From Rhizobiales bacterium 62-47 (GTDB taxonomy: Bacteria; Pseudomonadota; Alphaproteobacteria; Rhizobiales; Xanthobacteraceae): a stretch of DNA of 32,443 nt. This document shows, one piece after another, positions 1 through 9,023 of this stretch. Positions within the stretch are counted from its first letter, which is position 1. Every line of letters starts with the position of its first letter. The stretch lies in NCBI GenBank assembly GCA_001899255.1, contig MKVX01000022.1:1-32443 (forward strand), in the 5' to 3' direction. Position numbers and translations under genes: made by a program. Under the pieces are notes generated by a model. That model saw only the letters and a list, made by a program, of their open reading frames with translations, ran no database searches and was not told where the DNA came from.

Positions 1-1
1 C

Positions 2-646
2 GCGAACAATTCGATCCTCGATAACTGCCATGTGCGCGTCAGCTTCGCCACGAACGACGAGCGCACGGCCAAGCGCGTGTCAGACGCGCTCGGCACCGCC
101 ACCGAGATGAAGGCGATGCGGAACTATGCGGGGCATCGGCTGTCACCCTGGCTCGGGCATCTGATGGTCTCCCGATCCGAGACGGCCCGCCAGTTGCTCA
201 CCCCCGGCGAGATCATGCAGCTCCCGCCGACCGACGAGATCGTCATGGTCGCGGGCACGCCGCCGATCCGAGCGAAGAAGGCGCGCTATTATGAGGATGC
301 CCGCTTCAAGGAACGCATCCTGCCGCCGCCGGCGCTCGCGCAGCCGAAGCACGGCCGGCCTGACGATTGGACCGCGCTGCCGCTTCCGGCTCGGCCTGCG
401 ATCGCCGAGGCAAAGCCCGGGATGGAGACGGGCGACGAAGATCCGACCGGATCCGAGCGTCGCCAACAGCCCGAATTGAGCCGCATGAAGCCCGTCGAGA
501 AGAAGGCGCCGATCGAGAACGAGTTCGAGATCGGCCTTGCCGATGACGCCGAGGATGACGCCACCCGCAATAGCCGGATGAACCGGCTGATGCAGGGTGT
601 GGCGCGTCAGGTGTCGCTCGATCCCGGTGACGGCATGGAGCTTTAG
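2..646 (+). CDS. traG: TraG, VirD4-type conjugative coupling protein, C-terminal part (cut by window edge)
   Basis: The reading frame is open from the left edge, so this is the last ~214 residues of a larger protein. TraG/VirD4 proteins are inner-membrane hexameric ATPases that bring the relaxase-DNA complex to the type IV secretion channel. The visible part matches the TraG C-terminus as I know it: a conserved block around SFATNDERTA, then GHRLSPWLGH, PGEIMQLPP and PPIRAKKARYY. A variable, charged, Pro-rich tail follows, which is usual for this family. The Walker motifs lie upstream of the window. An internal GTG at 32 could be mistaken for a start, but the family sequence continues upstream of it (NSILDNCH). 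A CopG-type gene follows after 10 nt, the usual order in alphaproteobacterial trb elements. Confidence 0.93.
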   Translation, partial: ANNSILDNCHVRVSFATNDERTAKRVSDALGTATEMKAMRNYAGHRLSPWLGHLMVSRSETARQLLTPGEIMQLPPTDEIVMVAGTPPIRAKKARYYEDARFKERILPPPALAQPKHGRPDDWTALPLPARPAIAEAKPGMETGDEDPTGSERRQQPELSRMKPVEKKAPIENEFEIGLADDAEDDATRNSRMNRLMQGVARQVSLDPGDGMEL

Positions 647-656
647 TTAGGTCGCC

Positions 657-1088
657 ATGACGAAATCCGCGAAAAAGCAGCGCCTCTCTGTCTATCTCGA
701 TCCCGCCGTGATGCGCCGGCTTACCGAGCATGCTGCGCGCCGCGATCATTCACGATCGCTGGTCGCGGAGGCGGCCATCGAATCCTTCCTGTCGCCCGAT
801 GCGGCTGAGCGGCAGGAAGCCGCAATCACCAAGCGCCTCGATCAGCTCGATCGCCGCATGACGCGGATGGAACGCGACGTCGGCATCTCCGTCGAGATGC
901 TGGCAGTGTTCGTGCGGTTCTGGGTCGCCACCACGCCGGCGTTGCCGGAACCTGCTGCGCAGGCTGCGCGTGCCAAGGCCGGCGAACGCTATGATCAGTT
1001 CGTCACCGCTCTCGGCCGCCGCCTCGCGAAGGGTCCGAAGCTAAGGCAGGAGATTTCCGAGGACGTCGCCGCCGACGGTGAGCCATAG
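657..1088 (+). CDS. CopG-family ribbon-helix-helix regulator
   Basis: This 143-aa protein starts with a ribbon-helix-helix-like segment (QRLSVYLDPAVMRRL, then a helix-turn-helix stretch to about residue 45). A coiled-coil-like region follows at about 55-80 (LDQLDRRMTRMERDVG), and then a hydrophobic stretch near 83-93. Genes of this kind sit between traG and trbB on many alphaproteobacterial conjugative elements and are annotated as CopG family. A role in controlling transfer genes is inferred from position only. It starts 10 nt after traG and is probably co-transcribed with it. Its usual downstream neighbour trbB is displaced here by an inverted gene. Confidence 0.85.
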   Translation: MTKSAKKQRLSVYLDPAVMRRLTEHAARRDHSRSLVAEAAIESFLSPDAAERQEAAITKRLDQLDRRMTRMERDVGISVEMLAVFVRFWVATTPALPEPAAQAARAKAGERYDQFVTALGRRLAKGPKLRQEISEDVAADGEP

Positions 1089-1122
1089 TGTGTCGCGTCA
1101 ATCTAACCGGATCGGCGTAAGA

Positions 1123-1602
1123 TCATCCTTCGACAAATCTCGCGAGGTTTTCGAGAGTCGAACGAAGCCCGACATCGTGGTCCGCTTTGCTTATTCCGAT
1201 CGGCACATTCTCGGCGATGATCGAGACATCAGTGCCGCCCGCCACGGGCGACAGGCTCCACGTCATTCGCATCTCGCCGGCGAAAGCCGGATCATCGGAC
1301 TGAAACGTCACGATCTGGACGACGCGACGATTCGGGACCAGCTCTGCGAAGCGACCTTCGACGACATCAGTGTCGTCGGAGGTCTTGCCTGCATTCGGGT
1401 GATCGCCGCGATAGGTCAGCGCCATCCTGTAGGTGCCACCTGGCCGGGCGTCGAACTCGTAGATCTGGCCGGTCATCCCATCCGGCGGAAGCCACTGCGG
1501 CCATGCCTTGGGATCAACAAACGCACGATAGATCACGTCCGCGCTGGCGGCGATGAATCGCGTCGCTGAGTCGGTTCTCCCATGGCTGATATTCGCCGTC
1601 AT
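1123..1602 (-). CDS. SRPBCC/AHSA1-domain protein
   Basis: This 159-aa protein has the AHSA1-like SRPBCC pattern: RFIAASADVIYRAFVDP, then AWPQWLPP, FDARPGGTYRM, VVEGRFAELVPNRRVVQ and GGTDVSI, ending in a helix (LRSTLENLARFVEG). The fold is a helix-grip cavity that binds hydrophobic ligands; no substrate can be predicted. A longer frame runs upstream to 1659, but the ATG at 1602 is preferred because GAGGTG lies about 8 nt before it. It is transcribed against the flanking conjugation genes and sits between the CopG-type gene and trbB, so it looks like a cargo insertion. Confidence 0.88.
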   Translation of the reverse strand: MTANISHGRTDSATRFIAASADVIYRAFVDPKAWPQWLPPDGMTGQIYEFDARPGGTYRMALTYRGDHPNAGKTSDDTDVVEGRFAELVPNRRVVQIVTFQSDDPAFAGEMRMTWSLSPVAGGTDVSIIAENVPIGISKADHDVGLRSTLENLARFVEG

Positions 1603-1745
1603 TGATCGTTCACCTCGCGTCGTTCGAATTCTGACCCCGCCGTTCTCCTGTATTTGCACGCTACACTACTACGCCGATGAATCTTTGTTGAATCGGCCCA
1701 AAATCAGGCCCTTTTAATCATCCCCGTCCGGGGAAGGACTGTCTC

Positions 1746-1767
1746 GACCCCGATGGAATCGGGGGTC
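1746..1767. promoter_or_regulatory. Hairpin/palindrome just upstream of trbB
   Basis: CCCCGAT and ATCGGGG form a perfect 7-bp inverted repeat around GGA. GAC/GTC extends it with one bulged G. It ends 3 nt before the trbB GTG codon, where it could be an operator or a structure affecting trbB translation. A second small palindrome (CCCCG-TC-CGGGG) lies at 1722-1733. No protein partner is shown; the CopG-type regulator is only a guess. Confidence 0.35.
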
Positions 1768-1769
1768 AT

Positions 1770-2735
1770 GTGGCGACGGCGCTTGGCCCGGCGATCGCCC
1801 GCTACCTCGACGACGCCAGCATCGTTGAAGTGATGCTCAACCCTGATGGGCGGCTCTGGATCGACCGCCTATCCGAGGGGCTGTCCGACACGGGCGAGCG
1901 GCTGTCAGCGGCGGACGGCGAGCGCATCGTCCGCCTGGTCGCCCACCACGTCGGCGCCGAGGTTCACGCGGGCGCGCCGCGCGTGTCGGCGGAGCTGCCC
2001 GAGACGGGAGAGCGGTTCGAGGGCCTGCTGCCGCCTGTCGTCGCCGCGCCGGCCTTCGCGATCCGCAAGCCCGCGGTCGCGGTGTTCACGCTCGACGATT
2101 ATGTCCACGCCGGGATCATGTCGGCCGGACAGGCTGTGATGCTGCGCCAGGGCGTGGCGTCTCGCGCCAATATCCTCGTCGCCGGTGGCACATCCACCGG
2201 CAAGACCACGCTTACCAACGCTCTCCTCGCCGAGGTCGCGAAGACCGCCGATCGTGTCGTCATCATCGAGGATACGCGCGAGCTGCAATGCGCCGCGCCG
2301 AATCTCGTGGCGATGCGTACCAAAGACGGCGTCGCCTCGCTGTCCGATCTCGTGCGCTCGTCGCTGCGCCTGCGCCCCGATCGCATTCCGGTCGGCGAGG
2401 TGCGCGGAGCCGAGGCGCTGGAGCTGCTCAAGGCTTGGGGCACCGGACACCCCGGCGGCGTCGGCACGATCCACGCCGGCACCGCGATCGGTGCGCTGCG
2501 CCGGATGGAGCAGCTCATCCAGGAGGCCGTCGTCACTGTCCCGCGGGCGCTGATCGCCGAGACAATCGACATCGTCGCCGTCCTCTCCGGCCGCGGCTCT
2601 CTGCGCCGGCTTTCCGAACTCGCACGCGTCGAGGGCCTCGGCCCGGACGGGGACTATCGCATCGCGCCGGCCGTCATCGAGGGCGACGGCGACCCGGCCC
2701 TGCTCACCCCAAGCCCTGAAGGAGAAAGCCTGTGA
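1770..2735 (+). CDS. trbB: TrbB, VirB11-type conjugation ATPase
   Basis: This 321-aa cytoplasmic hexameric ATPase of the VirB11/TrbB family powers assembly and substrate handling of the type IV secretion system. The N-terminal domain covers about 1-110. The ATPase core shows a Walker [10 protein letters not shown] (139-147), an Asp box IIEDTRE (165-171), a Walker B region RIPVGEVRG (205-213) and a His box ending GTIHAG (to 237). The GTG at 1770 is used as start; its first residues ([12 protein letters not shown]) match the usual TrbB N-terminus. It is the first gene of the compact trb operon and shares 4 nt with trbC. Confidence 0.96.
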   Translation: MATALGPAIARYLDDASIVEVMLNPDGRLWIDRLSEGLSDTGERLSAADGERIVRLVAHHVGAEVHAGAPRVSAELPETGERFEGLLPPVVAAPAFAIRKPAVAVFTLDDYVHAGIMSAGQAVMLRQGVASRANILVAGGTSTGKTTLTNALLAEVAKTADRVVIIEDTRELQCAAPNLVAMRTKDGVASLSDLVRSSLRLRPDRIPVGEVRGAEALELLKAWGTGHPGGVGTIHAGTAIGALRRMEQLIQEAVVTVPRALIAETIDIVAVLSGRGSLRRLSELARVEGLGPDGDYRIAPAVIEGDGDPALLTPSPEGESL

Positions 2736-3079
2736 TCGACCGCCTGCGCCCAATGCGCCTGACTCAAGTGCGCCAACGTCTCGGCATGACCGTGTCCATC
2801 GCCACGCTGTCGGTAGTGATGGCCGCGCCCGCCCACGCCTCCGGCTCGTCGATGCCGTGGGAGCAACCGCTGCAACAGATCCTGCAATCGATCGAAGGCC
2901 CCGTGGCCAAAATCATCGCGGTGATCATCATCATCGTCACCGGCCTGACGCTCGCCTTCGGCGACACGTCCGGCGGCTTCCGTCGGCTGATCCAGATCGT
3001 GTTCGGTCTCTCGATCGCCTTCGCCGCGTCGAGCTTCTTCCTGTCGTTCTTCTCGTTCGGCGGCGGGGCGCTGGTCTGA
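2732..3079 (+). CDS. trbC: TrbC, conjugative pilin (VirB2-like)
   Basis: This 115-aa precursor of the conjugative pilus subunit has a signal-peptide-like N-terminus with a hydrophobic stretch ending AAPAHA (about residue 36). Two transmembrane segments follow (around KIIAVIIIIVTGLTLAFG and LIQIVFGLSIAFAASSFFLS) and then a Gly-rich end. This is the TrbC/VirB2 layout. Maturation by cyclisation is known for the RP4 and Ti homologues but cannot be seen here. The GTG start overlaps the trbB stop by 4 nt and has an AAGGAGA Shine-Dalgarno sequence, indicating translational coupling. Confidence 0.93.
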   Translation: MIDRLRPMRLTQVRQRLGMTVSIATLSVVMAAPAHASGSSMPWEQPLQQILQSIEGPVAKIIAVIIIIVTGLTLAFGDTSGGFRRLIQIVFGLSIAFAASSFFLSFFSFGGGALV

Positions 3080-3360
3080 TGACGGGCATTGTCGAACAGG
3101 GCGGTGAAGTCCCGGGTTACACGGCCCCCGTTCACCGGGCGCTGACCGAGCCGATCCTGCTCGGCGGCGCGCCGCGCGCCATCGCCATCATGAACGGGAC
3201 GCTCGCTGGCGCCGTCGGCCTGGGGCTGCGTCTCTGGCTGGTCGGCATCGCCATCTGGGCGATCGGCCATGTCGCGGCAGTTTGGGCAGCGAAGCGCGAT
3301 CCGCTCTTCGTCGACGTAGTGCGCCGCCATCTGCGCGTCCCCGCGCACCTCTCGGTCTGA
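3079..3360 (+). CDS. trbD: TrbD, VirB3-like inner-membrane protein
   Basis: This 93-aa protein begins MTGIVEQGGEVPGY. The conserved TrbD/VirB3 segment (PVHRALTEPILLGGAPR) is followed by a hydrophobic region with one or two transmembrane segments (about 34-72) and a short cytoplasmic tail ending DVVRRHLRVP. In VirB systems VirB3 associates with the VirB4 ATPase, and here trbE follows directly. The ATG overlaps the trbC stop by one base (TGATG), which decides the start over a longer upstream frame. Confidence 0.92.
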   Translation: MTGIVEQGGEVPGYTAPVHRALTEPILLGGAPRAIAIMNGTLAGAVGLGLRLWLVGIAIWAIGHVAAVWAAKRDPLFVDVVRRHLRVPAHLSV

Positions 3361-3374
3361 CGGGGAGCGCGCCG

Positions 3375-5813
3375 ATGATGAACCTCGCCGAATACCGCAA
3401 CCGCAACAGCCGACTCGCCGACTTCCTGCCGTGGGTGGGCCTGGTGGGCGCCGGCATCGTCCTCAACAAGGACGGCAGCTTCCAGCGCACCGCGCAGTTC
3501 CGCGGCCCCGATCTCGACAGCGCCGTCCCGGCCGAACTGGTCGCTGTCGCCGGCCGCCTCAACAATGCCTTCCGACGCCTCGGCTCCGGCTGGGCGATCT
3601 TCGTCGAGGCGCAGCGCCATGCCTCGAACCTCTATCCCGACAGCCGCTTTCCCGATCCCGCGTCGGCGCTGGTCGATGCCGAGCGCAAGGCGGATTTCGA
3701 GGAAGCCGGCGCGCATTTCGAGTCGAGCTATTTCCTGACCTTCACCTATCTGCCGCCGGCCGAGGACGCCGCGCGTGCAGAATCCTGGCTCTACGAGGGG
3801 CGGGAAAAGTCGGGCCTCGACCCCAACGAGGTGATGACCGGCTTCGCCGATCGCACCGATCGCATCCTGCGCCTGGTCGAAGCCTTCATGCCGGAATGCC
3901 GCTGGCTCGATGACGCGGAGACGCTCACCTATCTCCACGGCTGCGTCTCGACCAAGCGGCATCGGGTCCGCGTCCCCGAAACGCCGATCTATCTCGACGC
4001 GCTGCTCGCCGATCAGCCGCTCACTGGCGGGCTCGAGCCGCGCCTTGGTACGTCGCATCTGCGCATCCTCACAGTCACCGGCTTTCCGACGGCGACGACG
4101 CCGGGCCTGCTCGACGAGCTGAACCGTCTCGCATTTCCGTATCGCTGGTCAACGCGCGCGATCCTACTCGACAAGACCGACGCGACCAAGCTGCTGACCA
4201 AGATTCGGCGGCAGTGGTTCGCCAAGCGCAAGTCGATCGCCGCGATCCTCAAGGAGGTGATGACCAACGAGGCGTCCGTCCTCGTGGACACCGACGCCGC
4301 GAACAAGGCGGCTGACGCCGATCTCGCGCTCCAGGAACTCGGCGCCGACTATGCCGGGATGGCGTATGTCACCGCGACGGTGACGGTGTGGGACGAGGAT
4401 CCGCGCATAGCCGACGAGAAACTGCGCCTGGTCGAGAAGGTCATCCAGGGCCGCGACTTCACCGCCACGGCCGAGACCATCAACGCGGTGGACGCCTGGC
4501 TCGGCTCGTTGCCCGGCCACGTCTATGCGAACGTCCGCAAGCCTCCGATTTCCACGCTCAATCTCGCCCACATGATCCCGCTGTCAGCGGTGTGGGCGGG
4601 GCCGGAACGGGACGAGCATTTTGCAGCGCCCCCTCTGCTCTTCGGCAAGACCGAAGGCTCGACCCCGTTCCGGCTTTCGCTTCACGTCGGCGACGTCGGC
4701 CACACGCTGATCGTCGGCCCGACCGGCGCGGGCAAGTCGGTCCTGCTGGCGCTGATGGCGCTGCAGTTCCGACGCTATGCCCGCGCCCAAGTCTTCGCCT
4801 TCGACTTCGGCGGCTCGATCCGCGCGGCGGCGCTCGGCATGGGCGGCGATTGGCATGACCTCGGTGGCGATCTCAGCGACGGCGCGACCGATAGCGTCAG
4901 CCTTCAACCGCTCGCTCGCGTTCACGACGTGCCCGAGCGCGCTTGGGCGGGCGACTGGATCGTATCGATCCTGACCCGCGAGGGGGTGCCGATCACGCCC
5001 GAGGTGAAGGAGCATATCTGGACGGCGCTGACCTCGCTGGCATCGGCGCCCGTCGAGGAGCGCACGATCACTGGCTTGGTCGTGCTGCTCCAATCGAACG
5101 ATCTCAAGCAGGCGCTCAGGCCTTATTGCGTCGGCGGTCCCTACGGCCGGCTGCTCGACGCCGAGCGCGAGTATCTTGGCTCGGCCTTCGTTCAAGCGTT
5201 CGAGACCGAAGGGCTGATCGGCACCGGCGCGGCGCCCGCGGTTCTCTCCTACCTCTTCCATCGGATCGAAGATCGGCTAGATGGTTCGCCGACTCTTCTC
5301 ATCATCGACGAGGGCTGGCTGGCGCTGGACGATGACGGCTTCGCCGGCCAGCTCCGCGAATGGCTGAAGACGCTCCGCAAGAAGAACGCCAGCGTCATCT
5401 TCGCCACGCAATCGCTCAGCGACATCGACGGCTCGGCGATCGCGCCCGCCATCATCGAAAGCTGTCAGACCCGGCTCCTGTTACCGAACGAGCGCGCGAT
5501 CGAGCCACAGATCACCGCGATCTATCGCCGCTTCGGCCTCAACGACCGCCAGATCGAGATCATCGCGCGGGCGATGCCGAAGCGCGACTATTACTGCCAG
5601 TCGCGGCGCGGCAACCGGCTGTTCGAGCTCGGCCTGTCCGATGTCGCGCTCGCGCTCTGCGCCGCGTCATCGAAGACCGATCAGGCGGCCATCGCCCGAA
5701 TCGTCGCCGAACACGGCCGCGACGGCTTTCTCGCCGCCTGGCTTGATCACCGTGAAGTCGGCTGGGCCGCCGATCTCATCCCCACGCTCACCAACAAGGA
5801 GACGTCCCAATGA
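3375..5813 (+). CDS. trbE: TrbE, VirB4-type conjugation ATPase
   Basis: This 812-aa protein is the largest ATPase of the secretion apparatus and energises pilus biogenesis and substrate transfer. The N-terminal CagE/TrbE/VirB4 domain covers about 1-400. The C-terminal RecA-like domain has Walker A GPTGAGKS (448-455) and Walker B LLIIDE (641-646), followed by an ATQSLSDID block typical of VirB4. The open frame extends upstream to 3282 inside trbD. The ATG at 3375 is chosen because it follows the trbD stop by 14 nt with a GGGAG ribosome site and gives the usual TrbE N-terminus (MMNLAEYRNR). Its stop overlaps trbJ by 4 nt. Confidence 0.96.
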   Translation: MMNLAEYRNRNSRLADFLPWVGLVGAGIVLNKDGSFQRTAQFRGPDLDSAVPAELVAVAGRLNNAFRRLGSGWAIFVEAQRHASNLYPDSRFPDPASALVDAERKADFEEAGAHFESSYFLTFTYLPPAEDAARAESWLYEGREKSGLDPNEVMTGFADRTDRILRLVEAFMPECRWLDDAETLTYLHGCVSTKRHRVRVPETPIYLDALLADQPLTGGLEPRLGTSHLRILTVTGFPTATTPGLLDELNRLAFPYRWSTRAILLDKTDATKLLTKIRRQWFAKRKSIAAILKEVMTNEASVLVDTDAANKAADADLALQELGADYAGMAYVTATVTVWDEDPRIADEKLRLVEKVIQGRDFTATAETINAVDAWLGSLPGHVYANVRKPPISTLNLAHMIPLSAVWAGPERDEHFAAPPLLFGKTEGSTPFRLSLHVGDVGHTLIVGPTGAGKSVLLALMALQFRRYARAQVFAFDFGGSIRAAALGMGGDWHDLGGDLSDGATDSVSLQPLARVHDVPERAWAGDWIVSILTREGVPITPEVKEHIWTALTSLASAPVEERTITGLVVLLQSNDLKQALRPYCVGGPYGRLLDAEREYLGSAFVQAFETEGLIGTGAAPAVLSYLFHRIEDRLDGSPTLLIIDEGWLALDDDGFAGQLREWLKTLRKKNASVIFATQSLSDIDGSAIAPAIIESCQTRLLLPNERAIEPQITAIYRRFGLNDRQIEIIARAMPKRDYYCQSRRGNRLFELGLSDVALALCAASSKTDQAAIARIVAEHGRDGFLAAWLDHREVGWAADLIPTLTNKETSQ

Positions 5814-6571
5814 AACTGCGCAATTCCCGCGCAGCGCGTTTTGCTGCCGCGCTGCTATCCGCTCCCGTCGCGCTCACGCCCATGCTGGCGACGCCCGCCC
5901 ACGCCATCATCGTGTTCGATCCCTCGAACTATGCGCAGAACGTGCTGACGGCGGCCCGATCGCTCCAGCAGATCACCAACCAGATCACCTCGCTTCAGAA
6001 CGAAGCGCAGATGCTGATCAACCAGGCACGCAACCTGGCGAGCCTGCCGTTCTCGTCGCTGCAGCAGCTTCAGCAGTCCGTTCAGCGCACGCAGCAGCTT
6101 CTCAACCAGGCGCAGAATATCGCCTACGACGTCCAGCAGATCGATCGGATGTTCCAGCAGAAATACGGGAACGTCTCACTGTCGGCCTCCGACCAGCAAC
6201 TCGTCATCGATGCGCGCTCGCGCTGGCAGAACACTGTCGGCGGCCTGCAGGACGCGATGCGGGTGCAGGCGGGCGTCGTCGGCAACATCGACACCAACCG
6301 CACGCAGATGTCCGCGCTGATCGGCCAGAGCCAGGGCGCGACCGGCGCGCTGCAGGCGACGCAGGCCGGCAACCAGCTCCTCGCGCTTCAGGCGCAGCAA
6401 CTCGCGGATCTCACCGCCGTCGTGGCGGCCAACGGCCGGGCGCAGGCCTTGCAGTCGGCTGAGCAGGCCGCCGCCGCCGAACAGGGCCGCGAGCAGCGCC
6501 GGCGTTTCCTGACGCCGGGCTCGGGCTATCAGCCCGGCAACGCCCGAATGTTCCCGAACAGCGGCAACTGA
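5810..6571 (+). CDS. trbJ: TrbJ, VirB5-like periplasmic protein
   Basis: This 253-aa exported protein has a signal peptide with a likely cleavage after ATPAHA (about residue 32). The mature part starts IIVFDPSNYAQN and is rich in Gln and long helices (QQITNQITSLQNEAQ, QQLQQSVQRTQQLL), as in TrbJ/VirB5. VirB5 proteins act at the pilus tip or in recipient contact. The ATG overlaps the trbE stop by 4 nt (ATGA). Confidence 0.94.
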   Translation: MKLRNSRAARFAAALLSAPVALTPMLATPAHAIIVFDPSNYAQNVLTAARSLQQITNQITSLQNEAQMLINQARNLASLPFSSLQQLQQSVQRTQQLLNQAQNIAYDVQQIDRMFQQKYGNVSLSASDQQLVIDARSRWQNTVGGLQDAMRVQAGVVGNIDTNRTQMSALIGQSQGATGALQATQAGNQLLALQAQQLADLTAVVAANGRAQALQSAEQAAAAEQGREQRRRFLTPGSGYQPGNARMFPNSGN

Positions 6572-6581
6572 GGCTAGCGCG

Positions 6582-6983
6582 ATGGACGGCAAGACCCTCG
6601 CTCGCGTCGGCGCCATTGTCTTCGTCGCGGTCGCCATCACGGCGACCGCGATCGAGATGAGCCGCAAGGACGTTTCGCCGGACGTCCTCGCGACGCAGGG
6701 CCGTTCGGTCACAGCACAAGATCCTCTCGCCGCCGAACTGCTTCGCTGTTCCGAGATCGGTGAGGCCGGCACGCGCGATCCCAATTGCCTGAAGGCATGG
6801 GCAGAGAACCGGCGCCGCTTCCTCGGCCGGCCGGCCCCGGTTTCATCATCGTCGCCGGTTGCGCCGACCACGATGTTTCCAAGTGCGCCCGCGTCGGCTG
6901 ATCCTATCCACAAAGACAGTGCGCCAGCGGGCGTGACCGAGCCTGCGATGCAGGCCGAGCGCGCCCGGCCGGAGGTTCGCTGA
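6582..6983 (+). CDS. trbK: TrbK-alt, putative entry-exclusion protein
   Basis: This 133-aa protein has an N-terminal transmembrane segment or signal anchor (VGAIVFVAVAITATAIEM). A conserved periplasmic core with two cysteines follows (LRCSEIGEAG, then DPNCLKAWAENRRRFLG), and then a variable Pro/Ala-rich tail. This matches the short TrbK-alt proteins found between trbJ and trbL. TrbK of RP4 and Ti plasmids mediates entry exclusion; the role here is inferred from position and pattern. It starts 10 nt after trbJ and ends one base before trbL. Confidence 0.85.
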   Translation: MDGKTLARVGAIVFVAVAITATAIEMSRKDVSPDVLATQGRSVTAQDPLAAELLRCSEIGEAGTRDPNCLKAWAENRRRFLGRPAPVSSSSPVAPTTMFPSAPASADPIHKDSAPAGVTEPAMQAERARPEVR

Positions 6984-6984
6984 C

Positions 6985-8340
6985 ATGGGCGGCACCGGCG
7001 TCATCGACCATTTCCTTGAGGTCTTCACTCGCTACATCGACGGCGGCTTCGGCCTGCTCGGTGGCGAAGTCGGTTTCATCGCCACCACCTTGATCGTCAT
7101 CGACGTCACGCTCGCCGCACTCTTCTGGTCGTGGGGCGCGGACGACGACATTATGGCGAGGCTAATCAAGAAGACGCTCTTCGTCGGTGTCTTCGCCTAC
7201 CTTATCTCCAACTGGAACAATCTCGCCCGCATCATCTTCGAGAGCTTCGCGGGCCTCGGCCTGAAGGCGTCGGGTACGGGCTTCGCCGTCAGCGATCTCA
7301 TGCGACCCGGCAAGGTGGCCCAGACCGGTCTCGATGCCGGCCGCCCACTGCTCGACTCCATCTCCAGCCTGATGGGCTACTGGTCGTTTTTCGAGAACTT
7401 CATCCAGATCGCCTGCATGTTTTTCGCCTGGGCTCTGGTGCTGCTGGCGTTTTTCATCCTCGCGATCCAGCTCTTCGTCACCCTGATCGAGTTCAAGCTG
7501 ACCACGCTCGCCGGCTTCGTCCTCATTCCCTTCGGCCTGTTCGGCAAATCCGCCTTCATGGCCGAGCGCGTGTTGGGCAACGTCATCTCCTCCGGCATCA
7601 AGGTGCTGGTTCTCGCCGTCATCATCGGCATCGGCTCGACGCTGTTCTCCGAGTTCACCTCCGGCTTCAACGGCGCAACGCCGTCGATCGACGACGCCAT
7701 GGCGATCGTGCTTGCCGCGCTGTCGCTGCTTGGTCTCGGCATCTTCGGCCCCGGCATCGCCAACGGCCTCATCTCCGGTGGCCCGCAGCTCGGCGCAGGC
7801 GCGGCCATTGGTACTGGTCTCGCCGCCGGTGGCGTTGTCGCAGCCGGCGCGGCCGCCGCCGGCGCAGCCGTGTCCGGTGGAGCTGCACTTGCTGGCGGCG
7901 CAGCCGCTGCGGCCCGCGGTGGTGCAGCCCTCGCAGGCGGGGCCTCCACCGCCTATAGCCTCGGCGCGGCCGGACAAACGGGTGCATCGGGTGTCGCGTC
8001 CGGTCTTGGTAATGTTGCCAGCACCGGCGCGAAGGCGGCCGTCTCACCGTTGAAGCGCGCAGCCGGGCGCGCCGCCGACAGCCTCAAGCAGAGCTATCAG
8101 GCCGGCGGCCAAGCCGCGACGGAGATCGCCACGGGTACTTCCGGCGCCGCAACGACAACCGCTGCGGAGGCCGCATCTGCGGGAGCCGCGTCCTCTGCCG
8201 GCGACGGCCCGCCGGCCTGGGCGAAGCGCATGAAACGCTCGCAGCAGATGTCACACGGCGTTCAGGCCGCCGCCCACGCCGTGCGCAGTGGCGACAGCCA
8301 TGGCGGCGGCTCCTCCGTCAACCTTTCCGAAAGCAACTGA
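6985..8340 (+). CDS. trbL: TrbL, VirB6-like polytopic membrane protein
   Basis: This 451-aa inner-membrane channel component begins VIDHFLEVFTRYIDGGFGLL and has several transmembrane segments up to about residue 290, including a strongly hydrophobic stretch near 137-185. After about 265 it becomes very Ala/Gly-rich and low-complexity, then ends in a charged cytoplasmic tail. Long Ala/Gly C-termini are normal for TrbL. The start follows trbK by one base. The biased codons of the tail produce long open frames on both strands, which are not genes. Confidence 0.94.
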   Translation: MGGTGVIDHFLEVFTRYIDGGFGLLGGEVGFIATTLIVIDVTLAALFWSWGADDDIMARLIKKTLFVGVFAYLISNWNNLARIIFESFAGLGLKASGTGFAVSDLMRPGKVAQTGLDAGRPLLDSISSLMGYWSFFENFIQIACMFFAWALVLLAFFILAIQLFVTLIEFKLTTLAGFVLIPFGLFGKSAFMAERVLGNVISSGIKVLVLAVIIGIGSTLFSEFTSGFNGATPSIDDAMAIVLAALSLLGLGIFGPGIANGLISGGPQLGAGAAIGTGLAAGGVVAAGAAAAGAAVSGGAALAGGAAAAARGGAALAGGASTAYSLGAAGQTGASGVASGLGNVASTGAKAAVSPLKRAAGRAADSLKQSYQAGGQAATEIATGTSGAATTTAAEAASAGAASSAGDGPPAWAKRMKRSQQMSHGVQAAAHAVRSGDSHGGGSSVNLSESN

Positions 8341-8342
8341 CC

Positions 8343-9023
8343 ATGTTCAAACGACCATCCACTCATTACGGCAAAACCCCTCAGCCCGAGACGCCCTATC
8401 AGCGCGCCGCGCAGGTCTGGGACGATCGCATTGGCTCCGCCCGCGTGCAGGCCCACAACTGGCGCTACATGGCCTTCGGCTCATTGGCGCTCGCGGGCGG
8501 GCTTTCGGCCGCGCTGGTCTGGCAGTCCGCCAACGGCTCGATCGTGCCCTGGGTGGTGCAGGTTGACCGGCTCGGCCAGGCGCAGGCCGTGGCACCGGCG
8601 ACCGCCGACTATCAGCCGAACGATCCGCAGATCGCCTTCTACCTCGCGCGCTTCATCGAGCAGGTCCGCTCGATCCCGTCCGACGCCATCATCGTGCGGC
8701 AGAACTGGCTGCGCGCCTATGATTTCACGACACAGGGCGGCGCGCTCGCGCTCAACGACTATGCTCGCGCCAACGACCCGTTCACCAAGGTCGGCAAGCA
8801 GCAGATCGCGATCGAGGTGTCCTCGGTCATCCGCGCCTCGCCGTCGAGCTTCCGCATCGCCTGGATCGAGCGCCGCTATCAGGATGGCTCGCTGGCTTCC
8901 ACCGAGCGCTGGTCCGCCATCCTCACCGTTGTCGTGCAGCCCCCTCGTGACGCCGACACGCTGCGGAAGAATCCCCTCGGAATCTACGTCAACGCCATCA
9001 ACTGGTCGAAGGAGCTTGGATAA
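8343..9023 (+). CDS. trbF: TrbF, VirB8-like assembly factor
   Basis: This 226-aa bitopic inner-membrane protein has a short cytoplasmic N-terminus containing TPYQRAAQVWDDRIGSA. One transmembrane helix lies at about 40-60 (MAFGSLALAGGLSAALVW). The periplasmic VirB8-like domain includes PWVVQVDRLG, FYLARFIEQVRSIP and a WIERRYQDGSL strand, and the protein ends NPLGIYVNAINWSKELG, the typical TrbF terminus. It starts 2 nt after trbL and shares one base with trbG (TAATG). Confidence 0.95.
   Translation: MFKRPSTHYGKTPQPETPYQRAAQVWDDRIGSARVQAHNWRYMAFGSLALAGGLSAALVWQSANGSIVPWVVQVDRLGQAQAVAPATADYQPNDPQIAFYLARFIEQVRSIPSDAIIVRQNWLRAYDFTTQGGALALNDYARANDPFTKVGKQQIAIEVSSVIRASPSSFRIAWIERRYQDGSLASTERWSAILTVVVQPPRDADTLRKNPLGIYVNAINWSKELG

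Noticed and set aside
7131-7977. Long open frames on both strands within trbL
   Set aside because: They are shadows of the Ala/Gly-rich, GC-biased trbL tail, with Arg-rich or Gly/Asp-rich nonsense translations.
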